64,000 nucleotides of DNA from positions 23,905,290-23,969,289 of the forward strand of contig CM043705.1 in assembly GCA_023935145.1 (NCBI GenBank), read 5' to 3'. Of the stretch, positions 11,280 through 22,180 are shown one piece after another. The position numbers were made by a program, and so were the translations under genes. The number at the start of each line of letters is the position of its first letter. Within the stretch, counting starts at the first letter, position 1. Origin of the DNA: Bretschneidera sinensis. Lineage: Eukaryota; Streptophyta; Magnoliopsida; Brassicales; Akaniaceae. The notes under the pieces are model-generated. The model was not told where the DNA came from. It did not search any database and was given only the letters and a program-made list of their open reading frames with translations.

Positions 11280-12270
11280 TTGTATAATAGCAATGACTAT
11301 TCTGAAAAGAGAGTAAGAAGACTATTAAATCAAGTTATGGTACTATGATATTTCATTTCGACAAACTAAATCGAACTTTCTATTCAATATGTTCTTCAGT
11401 CACAACTCACAACCCTAATTAATATATTTTTTTTGGTCTAACAATAAGCAAATAATTTTTATACAGTAAAAAAAAATATCACGCTACCAACCGGAGAAAT
11501 ACAAAGAGCAATCCCATATATATAACAATACGCCACAAAGACACAAATATGTGAGATATTTCTTCTATACAGTGGCAACACTTTAAAACCAACAAAAACC
11601 AGATTAGAATGAGATAGAAATTGATTATCTTTTCATGTACAAATTAATAAATCAAAATGGGCAGAACCCATAACATTTTTTTTTCTTCATATAACTTACA
11701 AACTAAAACACAGATACCGGAAAAAAAAGAATGCAGAGATTATTAACCAATAGAACTCACAAAACAAAAATTAAGCTCATAACGAAACTAAAATAAAAAT
11801 AAAATCACAAACTAAGATCTTACATTGAAAAAAAAATGCCAATTATAACTTATACCAAACAATCAAACTCATAAGAAAACATTTCAATAATCGATAACTT
11901 CTCCATTTCCTCGGCAGCCGAAAACAACATCGAGGCAAGAGAAAAATAAAGCTTAACTAATGGGTAAGAAATTCACCTGTAGAGGAAGATGTTGAGAGGG
12001 CTAACTACCCATTGATCTATCTCCGTCAGGGTTAGAAACGTTTTTGAAAGACTGGAGACTGGAGACTGGAGACAACTAGACAAGTGGCGTGTATCTTAAA
12101 AGGAGAGTCCTCAGATAGACGAGTGAAAGATGGAGAGAGAAGTTCATGGGTTTAAGTACAGGTGTGAAACGGGTGGGTCAGTCGAGTCTTACAGATTGTG
12201 GGTCGACGGATACGAGTTGAAAATATTTGTTTTTTAATGGGTCAAAAACGAGTTTTGACAAAATAAATTT
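11280..12270 (-). other. Upstream flank/leader of the F-box gene
   Basis: AT-rich sequence with no ORF of note. About 11630-12060 is duplicated at 8690-9040. A short tandem of 'gactggaga' (three copies) lies near 12052-12075. Promoter elements are not identifiable with confidence. Confidence 0.4.
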
Positions 12271-12278
12271 AATTTAGG

Positions 12279-13373
12279 TAGGGATGGCAATGAGCCGTGC
12301 CGTGCCGGCCCACGGCTCACACAAGGTGACCTATCGTGTTTTCGTGTCGTGCCTTTCTCTCTTTCATGCCGTGCTGTAGTTTTAAAAATCTTGGTCCGGC
12401 ACGGCCCAAGGCCCTCATGGCTACTGGGCTGGGTCGTGCCGTGTCATGCTGACCCAAAGGCATCATGGATATATATTAATTTTTTTTATTGAGAATAGTA
12501 AAAAATTATAAATATTGAATTAAATGCTTATAATAATCTAGATAAGCAATTATTTTATTGATGAAGTTAAATATGACAAATAAGTTAGAAATTAAACAAC
12601 ATAAACAAATAACTTAACAATTACAATTTTCAAAAATCTTCCAAATAAATAACTTACGAAAGTAATATATAAAAATAAAGAAATAAGATGAAATGACCTA
12701 CAAATTGGTGAAATATAAAAAAAAAAAAACAACTTAGAAATTTTAAAAATTAGAAAGATAAAATATTAGTAATAATTAAAAAAGTAATTTTTATAACCTT
12801 TTTTACCTTTAAATAAAACCTTATCCAATTCTTAGAGAAACGACTTTAGAAATTGAATGATGTGCTGCCTAACAAAACTATGCAACTAAGTTTCATTCAG
12901 TGGATTAAAAAGAAAAATATTATTAATTTCCTCATGGTGTTTTAGTTCATTGTATCAAATGCTATTATGTTAAAATCAACTAATTATAACTTCAATATTT
13001 AAATTAAAAATTCACAAATGATATTTTTTTTGTGTTTAAATATTTATTTAAGTTTGATTTAATTTATATTAATGTGTGATCATAGGTGAATTTGCTTCAT
13101 TTATGAATTAGTATATTATGTGTCATTATGTTAAGAATAGGGTAATAATTTTTATTTTTTTTATCATCCTAAAATATCAAATTTATCATCATCTAATTCT
13201 TCTTTACTCATTATTCTAGTGGCATAAAATTGTATATAATTTTGAATTTATTAGATATTATTGTCGTGCCTCATGTCGTGCCAGGCCGTGCTTCGTGTCG
13301 GACTATGTCTCATGCCGTGGGTCTCAAAAGCCAGGCAAGACCTGCGAGTCGGGACAGCCCATTGCCACCCCTA
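12279..13373. mobile_element. Non-autonomous hAT-type element, 1,095 bp, with perfect 8-bp target duplication
   Basis: Ends are inverted repeats: TAGGGATGGCAATGAGC at the left, and the complement of TAGGGGTGGCAATGGGC at the right. Both sides are flanked by AATTTAGG (12271-12278 and 13374-13381), a perfect 8-bp duplication as hAT transposases make. Subterminal regions are rich in CGTGCCG/CGGCACG words in both orientations (left 12297-12470, right 13260-13350), and the core is AT-rich and non-coding. It would need a transposase supplied in trans. Confidence 0.9.
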
Positions 13374-13381
13374 AATTTAGG

Positions 13382-13834
13382 TGAGAAAGGGTGACTTGGA
13401 CCGGATATGGATCGAATCTTACTGGTATCGAGTCAACAGATACAAACTAAAAATGCTAGTTTTCTAACATATCTTATTTTTTATGTCCATACCTATGTTT
13501 TAACAATAGGTAATGAGTCAAAAACAGGTAAGAGCTAAAATTCTCACATCTAAGCTTAAGTAATTCAAAGTTTGGGTTTCGAAATAATAGTTGAATTTAG
13601 CCTAAATCCAAATTCAGGCCCCATTGTCCAAACAACCAATTTGTATTTAGGTGCCAAGTAAGAATTAACAGCGACCCGTTAGGTCTCGTTTAGGCCTAAG
13701 GAGTAGAAATGATTTATAAACTGCAATGAAGTTATAAAGCTATCATTCAATAAAATAAAAGTAAAAATTGTTTTTATGAGATAAATTCAAATGTTTATAA
13801 GAACTATTTCCATGAGAATGCACTTGACATATGG
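13382..13834. other. Spacer, no gene recognised
   Basis: About 13555-13640 repeats a block found at 9520-9610 ('aaattcaggcccc'), a trace of local duplication. Otherwise no coding or repeat signal that I can support. Confidence 0.4.
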
Positions 13835-13960
13835 AAATTACATGAAATTGTACGTTCAAGCATGATTTACAACAGAGAATGAAAATACATCCTACTACAA
13901 CTTCTATTTACAAGAGTGTAGTATCTTAACTTAAAAGTAAATAAAACTGTGAATACAAAA
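13835..13960 (-). pseudogene. Stray fragment of the CPSF100 3' end (last codons and 3' UTR)
   Basis: About 13835-13960 is a close copy of 54015-54145: shared runs include 'attacatgaaattgtac', 'gcatgatttaca' and 'agagaatgaaaatacat'. On the minus strand it spells the CPSF100 terminus (LYSQFYLL) with two extra codons before a stop. Similarity stops abruptly just right of that, about 40 bp before the Tat-like element. This marks the edge of a segmental duplication. Confidence 0.75.
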
Positions 13961-13999
13961 TTGAATGGAGAGATTGATCAATTTTAAAACAGAGGTGAC

Positions 14000-14516
14000 T
14001 GATGTAGTAAATAATTCGCTCTCCAGTAGCCTAGTGACACGTGGATAACTCTCCCTCCAATGACCGGATGATACGTGGCTGCGTCAATAACGGGCATGTA
14101 GCAGAGCAAATGACGAAGTCGTAATCACTCACAAACTTCTCACACGAAAAAATGAAAGCAAGATTTCAGGGACTGCATCGTCCCTGAACATGTAATAAAA
14201 CCCCTCGAAAGAAAAGAAGGATCTCAAGGATCGCGTCGTCTTGAGCATGTAATGAATTTTCTCCTTGAACCACTATAAAAAGGTCCAAGGTACGCAGATC
14301 TCAACAAAATTCAATTTCATTATTAACACTATCAGTACTGCTACAACAATCTTCTCCATTTTCTCTCAAAAACTTCGCACTAATAAAGGGATCGGAGAGT
14401 CTTCGGAGACACCACCCCCTCTCTTCCTCTGGTGACTCTTTAGTTTATTGCTCCCTTCTTGTGCAGACCTCGGGATTTCGGGTCTTCAGCTCAGCAGCAG
14501 ATTTTCGGCATCAACA
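14000..14516 (+). repeat. Left (5') LTR of the Tat-like element, 517 bp
   Basis: Starts TGATGTAGTAAATAATTC and ends TTTTCGGCATCAACA. A TATA box (TATAAAA, 14274-14280) lies in plus orientation. It is diverged from the right LTR by numerous substitutions, so the insertion is much older than the elements nested nearby. Confidence 0.9.
14274..14280 (+). promoter_or_regulatory. LTR TATA box
   Basis: CACTATAAAAAGG in the left LTR, conserved as CACTATAAAAAGG at 24299-24311 in the right LTR. This sets the transcriptional orientation of the element. Confidence 0.6.
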
Positions 14517-14519
14517 ATA

Positions 14520-15322
14520 AAGGTGTTGTTTCTTACACTTCCGCACATGGTCCAAACTCCAAGTCAGTGGAACCCCGAAACTCTTCTTACTCTGAACATA
14601 GAAGAAGGTTTTCTTCTAATTCTTGATGGGCATGGGCTTATTCTTCAACAACACCTTCTTGGCTCTAGAACTAATCATGACCCACCCATGCTAGCCGTGC
14701 TTGTTGATCTGGAAGTGAGCTTTAAAAACATATATGTTCATCAGCGCGTTCAAATCCGTGCAAACATAGATGAATGCCATGATTAGTCGCACGAAATTGG
14801 GTACCAGTTGACACAGGATATCAAAGTATCTCAGCACCGAGCAGAGGAAAGGATAGAGTGGGAATCTGAGCCCAACTCTCATACACTATTCGTAAACACG
14901 TATCTCGAAGGGCGCTTGGCTCGGGAGGACATCGTAGACTTTCTCCCTTACACCAGCATTCCTTATAGTATACTCTTCTGGAATCCGGTATACACGCCTA
15001 ATAACCTCGAGCTCCCCTACCTCCAGCTTATTTGGCATAGAATTTGCCCTAAATGACCATTATACCCTCTCTTCCACCCTCATGTCCCTCATAAGCTCGA
15101 CCAAAACGTTATCCTCCTCCTCTTCCTTTTCCTCTCTCCAGTCTCATAGGGAACCATTGTCAATGGTCCCTCCTGGGCACTATCATCTCCTGAGGCCTCA
15201 CTCTCACTAGAGGCCCGGTCCAAAGTCATGGCCTTATTCAGCTCCCTAGACAATGCCTCGCTATCCTCACTACGTCTACAACTATCACTAGATCTACCGC
15301 GGTAACTACCTACTGAAGACAT
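14520..15322 (-). pseudogene. Antisense ORF relic, 'putative gypsy type transposon' (PF04195-like) protein
   Basis: Read on the minus strand from 15322, a Ser/Arg/Glu-rich start (SSVGSYRGRSSDSC... GERKRKRRR) is followed, after a frame change near 15090, by RRVYRIPEEYTIRNAGVRE, then MRVGLRFPLYPFLCSVLRYF and LVPNFVRLIMAFIYV. The pattern 'V-Y-RIP-EEY ... GLRFPLHPF ... L-Y-F-I---QL-PN--R-I--F' is that of the plant PF04195 family as I recall it. Several stops (for example before MRVGLRF) make it a relic. It lies antisense to the LTRs, as the extra ORF does in Tat-lineage elements such as Grande and RIRE2. Confidence 0.65.
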
Positions 15323-15729
15323 TATAAGAGTAGAAAAGGAAAAACTCTCTAAAGGCAGATCACTATAAAAACTCCGAGCACTTCAAACCCAACTATAAGC
15401 AAGCTCCACACCTAGATCCTCCTCTACACGACTAAAGAGTTTCCAACTCAGACCAACTCCGAAGGCTCTCAAACTTTGGCTAGCTCCGAGGGCTCTCAAA
15501 GTTTTCTCTCCGAATACAAATGAAGTAAAGTGAAGAAATGAGAGTAAACTCCTATCTTATATAAAAGTCTAGGCATGATTAACGAGGAAAATTAACTCCA
15601 CCTCCAACTATAAAAACACGACGTTTGGCATAATCAAGGGAAGATGGTACCATTTCACTCCCTAAGGCGGCTAAAGGTATACCATTAAATGCATACACAA
15701 CCTTTACACCCCTCAAAACGACGACGCAC

Positions 15730-16012
15730 ACTCCAGCATTGAATGTCTCCACAGAATATTATAGAACGGCCCAACGCTCCAGTGTTGAATGTCTCCACAG
15801 AGTGTTCTGAAACAAGCTTAAAAGCTTTTGTGGGCTCAAAACAAAAGAAATAGGCCAAAGACTTTTGTGGGCCCAAAACAAAAGAAATCGCCTAAAGGAT
15901 TTTGTGAGCTCAAAACAAAAGAAATTACCCAAAAATCCTTTTTAGGCCCGAAAGAAGAAGGGGAACCCAAAAATATTTTATAAGCCCAAAATAAAGGAGG
16001 ACAACCCAAGGA
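15730..16012. repeat. Short tandem repeats: two 46-bp units, then about five 37-bp units
   Basis: 'ctccag(c/t)(a/g)ttgaatgtctccacag' occurs at about 15731 and 15777. From about 15821 to 16010 a unit of roughly 37 bp ('ttttgtggg(c/t)(c/t)caaaacaaaagaaat') repeats five times with growing divergence. Open frames through this block are repeat artefacts. Confidence 0.75.
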
Positions 16013-16044
16013 GCTATGTAGGCCCACTCCTCGTTGAAGATCTC

Positions 16045-16232
16045 CAAGGCCGAACATTTTGACTAAGGTTTATATGCTCGGTCCCATGTCTCCAAGGCCG
16101 AGCAATTTGACTAAGGTTCATATGCTCGGTCCCATATCTCCAAGGCTGAGCATTTTGAATGTTGCTCATATGCTCAGCCCCACGTCTCTAAGGCTGAGCA
16201 TTTTGACTGCTGCTCATATGCTCGGCCCCACA
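16045..16232. repeat. 48-bp hairpin minisatellite, left block (4 units)
   Basis: Units of 48 bp with the form GCCGAGCAT-(n16)-ATGCTCGGC-CCCACGTCTCCAAG; the first and last 9-mers are perfect inverted repeats. The block is cut at 16232 by the nested element. In unit 3 the arms are GCTGAGCAT and ATGCTCAGC, changed on both sides. The block continues at 23550. Confidence 0.9.
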
Positions 16233-17601
16233 TGTTGTGCGATAATATACCTAAATAAATAGGTGAATAATCGTACTTTGTTTTACTTGCAAGTGCACAA
16301 GGTCAATAGTGTAGCATAGTGTGCGAATGCAAGATCATCTCCACAGGGATTGGTAAAGTTCGATTTAGAATTATAATTGCAATGTAAAAGGATAGAAATA
16401 ATAAACTAAAGGGTAATTCGATAATAATAAAGACATAGGGCTTTGATATCCACCACTAGTCATACATTCCCGATTTTGTATAAGGTATCAGTGCTCTAGC
16501 CTTATTATGTGTACCTACTGGTTGCCAACCTAAGGGCATGGTATCTACTCCTTAAGCTATTGATTTCCCTAAGCAACGAGTTAGGCATGGTATCTACTCT
16601 AACTTTTTTCTTCCTTAAGGGATTCAGCATGGTATCTGCTTGAGTTGTTCCTTAAGAAAGCATAGGTACTGTGGAAATCGACAACCACATGAGACCTAGG
16701 GCATGGTATCTACTCCCGGTTTCCCATGTTGATTAACCCGGGTATCCGGATAAGATGGTCCCTTGTTACTGATGTTAGACCCAGGACTCGGTCATCCAAA
16801 TTGATCTAACTAACCCATCCATGCCACATGCATACGTTGGCCTTACACATACATATGAGGAATTTAAATAAGCACAGGTGTTAATCAAGTTAAGTAACAT
16901 AATAAGCTATGCAAAGATTTAATCAATGAATAAAAATATGGGAATGCATAACTAGGGCTTCAATCGAGCCCTATAAGAGAGTTAGTTACACATACTAACT
17001 GAAGTAAACATAATTAAACAAAACATAAGGGAGAAGAATAAACCCGAGAGAAGAGGCGTCAATTCTCTCCCAAGCTCTCCACTCAAAGTAAAAGAAAAGA
17101 GAAAAGTGTTTACTATCTAAGGTTGTGTTTTTGTGTGTGAGTTACAAGTGTATTTATAGGTCTTTGAGAAGTCCTAATAGACTCATGAGTTTCTAAACTT
17201 TCCTAAAACACAAAACTCCTTTATTTCCAAAATAGAGTTATTTCCAAAATAGGGTTATTTCCAAAATAGGGTTCTGCAGTTTACTATTCACGCCTGTACA
17301 TTTGTGCTCGATCGCATGTGTCCTTGCGCTCGATCACAGTGTGCGCTCGATCCTACAAGTGTGCGCATGATTGTATGTGCGCTCGATCGCATTGCATGTG
17401 CGCTCGATCGCACTTTGTCCAGAAAGTGCTCAAGGGCTTCTAGATTTCTTCCTTAAAGTGCCAAAACTGCTTCTTTTTCTCCAAGACCCTACAAAAACAT
17501 GTAAAACACACAAATGGAGTAAAAGATACCAAATTAACATAATAAAGGATCTAACAAGTGTAAATAAGGGGGCTTAAATATGTATATTTAAGCGTCTATC
17601 A
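16233..17601 (-). repeat. 3' LTR of the gag-protease element
   Basis: 1,369 bp, TG...CA ends. Contains repeated 'catggtatctactc' words (about 16530-16720) and an array of TGCGCTCGATCGCA-type motifs at 17300-17412. Differs from the other LTR at about eight positions, several of them C/T or G/A changes inside CGATCG motifs. Confidence 0.95.
17298..17413. repeat. Array of CGATCG-centred palindromes (3' LTR)
   Basis: About six imperfect copies of TGCGCTCGATCGCA within 115 bp. The same array lies at 23250-23361 in the other LTR, and further pairs occur at 19109-19148 and 21978-22016 inside the element; 22001-22016 is the perfect palindrome TTGCGATCGATCGCAA. Confidence 0.85.
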
Positions 17602-17615
17602 CACCCCCAAACTTA
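17602..17615 (-). other. Polypurine tract of the gag-protease element
   Basis: On the minus strand TAAGTTTGGGGGTG directly abuts the 3' LTR. A 13-nt identical internal copy lies at about 18722-18734. Confidence 0.85.
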
Positions 17616-18136
17616 CATATTGCTAGTCCCTTAGCAATACTAAATTAAAAACTAAAACGAAAATATAGATAAATCCGATGTTCATAGTGTCAAAAAAAAT
17701 ATAAATTTTACACAAAACTATGATGCACATTCATGAGCAAGCTTAACAAGTGTATACATATATCTGCAATGAATAAGAGTTTTGAACGTAAATCATATTC
17801 ACGAGGTATTTTAAGATATCATAAGTTTGACTTTGGTGTGTGGTGACTAGCACATAAAAGATTAAGTTTCCAAGATATTCAAATGGGTAGTGTTTCGATG
17901 ACTCAAGATTCACCAACTTCCTATTAGAGTCAACAAATATGGCATAGTCTTTTATTTGCGAGATTTTTGCCAGGTTAGTTCCCTTAAGCTTTCTTGTTGA
18001 CTCGTGTAACGAGTGTTTAGCCAATGACTCCCAAACCATATGGTTTTAGGGCATTAGGTGTAAAGACACCCCTAAGGACTTACTGGCTCGAGTCAACAAG
18101 GCTACGAAACTAACTGATTTTTATGCTACCATTTAG

Positions 18137-18316
18137 AATTTTCCACCTTTTGACGTGACACTCAATGCTTACTGAGGCAAGAGGGCCAGTTACTCAGCAG
18201 AAAATTCCTTTTTAATGATCACTTAAGATTTTCCACCTTTTGACGTGACACTCAATGCTTACTGAGGCAAGAGGGCCAGTTACTCAGCGGAAGATTTGTT
18301 TTTATTGATCATTAGG
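18137..18316. repeat. 90-bp tandem duplication
   Basis: The stretch 'ttccaccttttgacgtgacactcaatgc...' starts at 18141 and again at 18231 with almost no differences, a recent direct duplication in the non-coding 3' region. Confidence 0.9.
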
Positions 18317-18959
18317 TGCATTTTTTTTCTTTTTGAGCACGAATCAATCTTTTCTATTTTTATATGCCAAAATGTCAATCTAATAGGTCATCTAGTTCAT
18401 AGTCAAGCAAAAGAAACATACCAATCCAAATAACATGTCATACCCCACACAGCTATGTGCTAATGTGCTCGTGATAGTTCAAGTTAAACTTGTGAATTCT
18501 TAAATGCCAAAAGGGCAGTGATCTAGGTTCAAAACTTGTTTATTGACCTATATGTTCAAAGTGTTAAGCTCACTGATGAAGACAAATCATAACATTTTGT
18601 TTAGATCATAAAAAGTTTATTGGACATAATGAACAAGCATTTATCTATGAAAATAATAACAAAACAACAACAACAAACAAAAAAATGTGGGACATAGTGA
18701 GTGTGTGAATGTGTCCCCATACCCCCAAACTTAAATTGCAAATTGTCCCCAATGTGTGAATAGCATGGAAGGAGCTGACCTGGGAGATGGAGAACTGATG
18801 GCTGACATGGCTCGTAGCACACCCCTAAACTTCAACTTGATGCACTCACGTTGTCCTCGAAAAAGAAAGCAAAACAGATATAAAATGGAAAACAATAATA
18901 AACAATAATAGAAAAGTAAACTATGAAATACTAATAATAAACTATGAAAATGATATGTT

Positions 18960-18983
18960 TTGGGGTGCCTCCCATGAGCGCTA
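18960..18983 (-). other. Conserved AGCGCT...TGGGAGGC motif
   Basis: On the minus strand AGCGCTCATGGGAGGCACCCCA. The same motif follows the pol ORF of the Athila-like element at 32851. TGGG and CCCA could pair around a 6-nt loop. Recurs in plant Athila/Tat elements as far as I recall; role unknown. Confidence 0.7.
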
Positions 18984-19266
18984 AGTTTAACGTCTTCAGC
19001 CAGACGTGGTACCCTCTCACTGCTAGTCTCCAAGTGGTGCAGTCGAGAAGGAACCGAGTGCAGGAGGTGGAGGTTGACAGTTTAGGCATCATGGCAAGTT
19101 GCTGTCCAATGTGCGCTCGATCGCACTGTGAAGTGCGCTCGATCGCACTTGTGGCAGAGAGTGCGTACTCAGGGGTCTTACTGCCACTGACCTCAATAGA
19201 GGCACTTGAGCTACACGTTTATCAAAGTCTGAACTGCTCAAATGCTCTCTATAGTAGCTTCATCAT

Positions 19267-21752
19267 TTAGTCTTTTGGCAAAGAGTACTTAAAAGTCACT
19301 TCATGTGGCTTAGGTGCTCTGGTTGCTATTGCATACTGAACAATTTGGGGCGTTAAATCTTCATCCCTTGGTTGCACTATAATTTCTGAGTGTGGTGTGA
19401 CTTTGTGTCCATGTGCTGTGAAGGTTTGATTTCTTGCAGGCAACTGCTGCAATTCTAAGTTTGGTGCCTGGACAATAGATGAGAGAAAAGTAGTATTAGT
19501 ATGCTCAAGATTTTCAAACGGAGGAGTGAACTTACTTGGATACTTTGGAGAGGCTTCAAGGAGGTGCACGGCTTCAAAAATGTCATCATAGACAGTTTCT
19601 AATGCTGGCTCAATATCAGGTCCTGTGAAGCTATGGGTGAGGGCGGCCTCCAATGGATCAATGTGATAGACCTGAAAAGCTTGCTTGATAGCACTTTGCA
19701 TAAAAAATTCATCAACACATTCATCATCATTATCATCTTGGGGTAATTTCATTGCATCAAATATCTTAAATTCTATTGTCTCACCATTTACCGTCATACT
19801 TACAATACCCTTTTTTACATTAATTATTGTATCAGCCATCCTCAGAAGGGTCTTCCTAAGATGATGGGCAGAGGTAATGGCATAGGGCATTCTTCCATAT
19901 CTAACACAATGAAGTCAGCAGGCAAAATAAACTCTCCTACCTTTACCAATACATCTTCAAGTATACCTCTAGGTCTTTTGATGCTTCTATCTGCCAATTG
20001 CAAAGTGATAGAGGTTGGTTGAAGCTCCCCCAAATCTAGCTTTTCAACTACTGTGTATGGTAGAAAATTGACACTTGCTCCTAAATCTAGTAATGCTTTC
20101 TCAAACAATTGATCACCTATCCTACAGGGAACAGTAAAACTACCCAGATCTTTTAGTTTTGGTGGTAGTTTTCTTAACAAAATCGCACTTACCTCTTCAG
20201 TTAGAGCCACTGTTTCATGTTCTTGAAACTTTCTTTTATTAGTGCAACAATCTTTTAAAAATTTAGCATAGGAAGGGATTTGTTTAATTGCATCTAATAA
20301 GGGAATGTTAATTTCTACTTTTCTCAAAGTTTCAAAGATATCAAACAATTTATCTTTCTTTGGTGTTACTAACCTTTGAGGGAAGGGTGGTGCATTCCAC
20401 TTTTCTACTTCACTTACCTTGGATGTGGATGGCTTAGCTTGAGATGCTTGAGATGCTTGAGCTGGCTCATTAACTCCTATGATCTTCCCATTCCGGAGAG
20501 TTGTAACGGCTTTTAGCTGTTGATGTCCTCTTGGATTTGGTTGTGTTTGTACAGGAAGTTCTCCTTGCTGTCTTCCACTTAACTCCTTAGCCATTTGCCC
20601 CATTTGTACTTCCAGCCTTTGGATGGTTTGCTCATGCTTTTCAATTGTTTGTCTTTGCTGATCTTGTGAAGTTATCAATGTTGCCATTAGTTGTTGTTGC
20701 TGAGTGGCCAATTGTTTTACAAGACTTTCTAGATCATCCTTCTTGGGTTCTGGAACTGGTTGGGCTGCTTTATGACAGTTTCTTTGTTGCCCTTGAAGGT
20801 TCAAGTTGCTTTGATTGTTGCTCCATGAAAGGTTGGGGTGGTTCCGCCATTCAGGGTTGTATGTATTTGCATATGCATTGTTCGATCCCACATAGTTCAC
20901 TTGCTCGGGATCTGTAGATGAATACAAATGGCAGGTCTCAGTAGTGTGATCAATTTTAGAACATAATGCACATACCTTGCGTTGTGTGACTTGTGGAATT
21001 GGTGAGGTGTTCTGAGCAGTCATGGCTTTTACAAGCATATCTAGTTTCCTCTCCATTCCATTTATCTGAGTTGGAATTCCACCGAGTAAGTTAACTTCAT
21101 ACATGCCATTGCTCTTTACTCCTTGTCTCCCTCTCGAGGAGAATTGCTGGGTGTGCTCACTTAAAGTCTCAAACAGCTCCATGGCTTCTTCACTAGTCTT
21201 CTCCATCAGCATACCTCCACAACCGGAATCCACTATACTTTGATTTATGCCACTCAAACCTTCATAGAAAGCCAGGACCAGCTCATCTTGAGGTAAGTTG
21301 TAATGTGGACATTTGAGTAGCAGCTCATTAAAGTGTCCCCATGCCTCGAAAAAAAAGTTACCATCCCTCTGTTGGAATGATTGAATCTCCTTCCTAATCT
21401 GCCTTGTCTTTTGGGCTGGAAAAAATTTCTTTGGAAATCTATTGGATAGCTCTTCCCAAGTATGGATGGAGTCTGCAAGCAATGAATGATACCACATTTT
21501 AGCATTATCTTTTAATGAAAAAAGAAAAAGAATTAACCTGATTCCCTCTTGATCTAGGCCTTGAATATGCTGGAACTTGCAAAGATCGATAAATTCTCGG
21601 AGGTGCAAGTGTGGATCTTCGTTAGGAGTGCCCCTATAATGAGTCAAAGCATTCAAGATTTGCAGAGATATGTAATAATTTCCCGCTGCCTCAGGTTGAT
21701 ATGCGATGCATGATGGTTGATCGATGTTCCGAGGGATGAAGGATTGCTTCAT
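19267..21752 (-). CDS. Athila-like gag-protease polyprotein (frameshifted), no pol
   Basis: Starting at 21752, 636 residues contain the gag core (GTPNEDPHLHLREFIDL, SLKDNAKMWYHSL, FPAQKTRQIRKEI), a CCHC knuckle CALCSKIDHTTETC, and an aspartic protease with DLGAS and the flap-side ILGRPF. The frame stops after ILGRPF, and a second frame (from 19890) continues with LRMADTIINVKKG and FKIFDAMKLP, so one base has been lost at about 19843-19850. The continuation reaches IVQAPNLELQQLP, the point where reverse transcriptase begins in the full-length relative, then switches to about 60 unrelated residues and a stop at 19267. Gag packages RNA and protease matures it; polymerase and integrase would be borrowed. 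Confidence 0.85.
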
Positions 21753-22156
21753 TGGAACTCATGCAGGTGGTTGCTGGTTTTCGAGCTGTTCCGCCATTTG
21801 TGTTTTGTTCTCGACTTCTCCTCAAAGTTGTCCCTAAGCCTTTGTCGAATGGTCCGTTCAAGCTCGGGATCGAGGGAAAAGAATTCCGGATGTCGGGATC
21901 GAAGTCCGTGCATAAAGCAGAAAAACCAGTTTTAGTGCAGCAATGCAACTCTGTTGCTCGGGTACTCTCTGCCCTAAATGCGCTCGATCGCACAGAAGCT
22001 TGCGATCGATCGCAAATTCCACAGAAAGTGCAAGTAGGGTTTCGTGAAATACCTGAAAGATAAAACAACTTTATTTAAGTTTTGATAAAAGATGGTAAAA
22101 ATAAAATAATAGCAATGATAAAATGAAAGTAATCCTAAAAGGAACTTTTAGCGCAA
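21753..22156 (-). other. 5' leader of the gag-protease element
   Basis: About 400 bp between primer-binding site and gag start, expected to hold packaging signals. It contains two CGATCG palindromes (21978-22016). Alternative upstream starts in other frames exist but lack gag similarity. Confidence 0.6.
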
Positions 22157-22174
22157 TCCCCGGCAACGGCGCCA
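22157..22174 (-). other. Primer-binding site, tRNA-Asp type
   Basis: On the minus strand TGGCGCCGTTGCCGGGGA, 6 nt inside the 5' LTR (element orientation). This is the classic Athila/Tat site complementary to the 3' end of tRNA-Asp. Confidence 0.9.
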
Positions 22175-22180
22175 AAAACT

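Larger units (their letters stand above)
17616..19266 (-). other. Non-coding 3' region of the gag-protease element
   Basis: About 1.65 kb where an autonomous element would have the rest of pol. It contains a 90-bp tandem duplication (about 18137-18316, 'ttccaccttttgacgtgacac...'), a second polypurine-like motif (TTTAAGTTTGGGGGT, minus, about 18721-18736) preceded by GGGGACAAT, a weaker third copy near 18820-18832, the AGCGCT-TGGGAGGC motif at 18960-18983, and two CGATCG palindromes at 19109-19148. No substantial ORF. Confidence 0.75.

Noticed and set aside
19842..19890. Programmed frameshift between gag-protease frames in the non-autonomous element
   Set aside because: The two frames join inside the protease C-terminal motif (GRPF-LR), with one base missing and no slippery heptamer or pseudoknot seen; a simple deletion is more likely.
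22157..22174. tRNA gene remnants at the primer-binding sites (also 27000-27017, 46481-46491, 48276-48287)
   Set aside because: Only 11-18 nt complementary to tRNA 3' ends, placed at LTR borders; no cloverleaf sequence around them.
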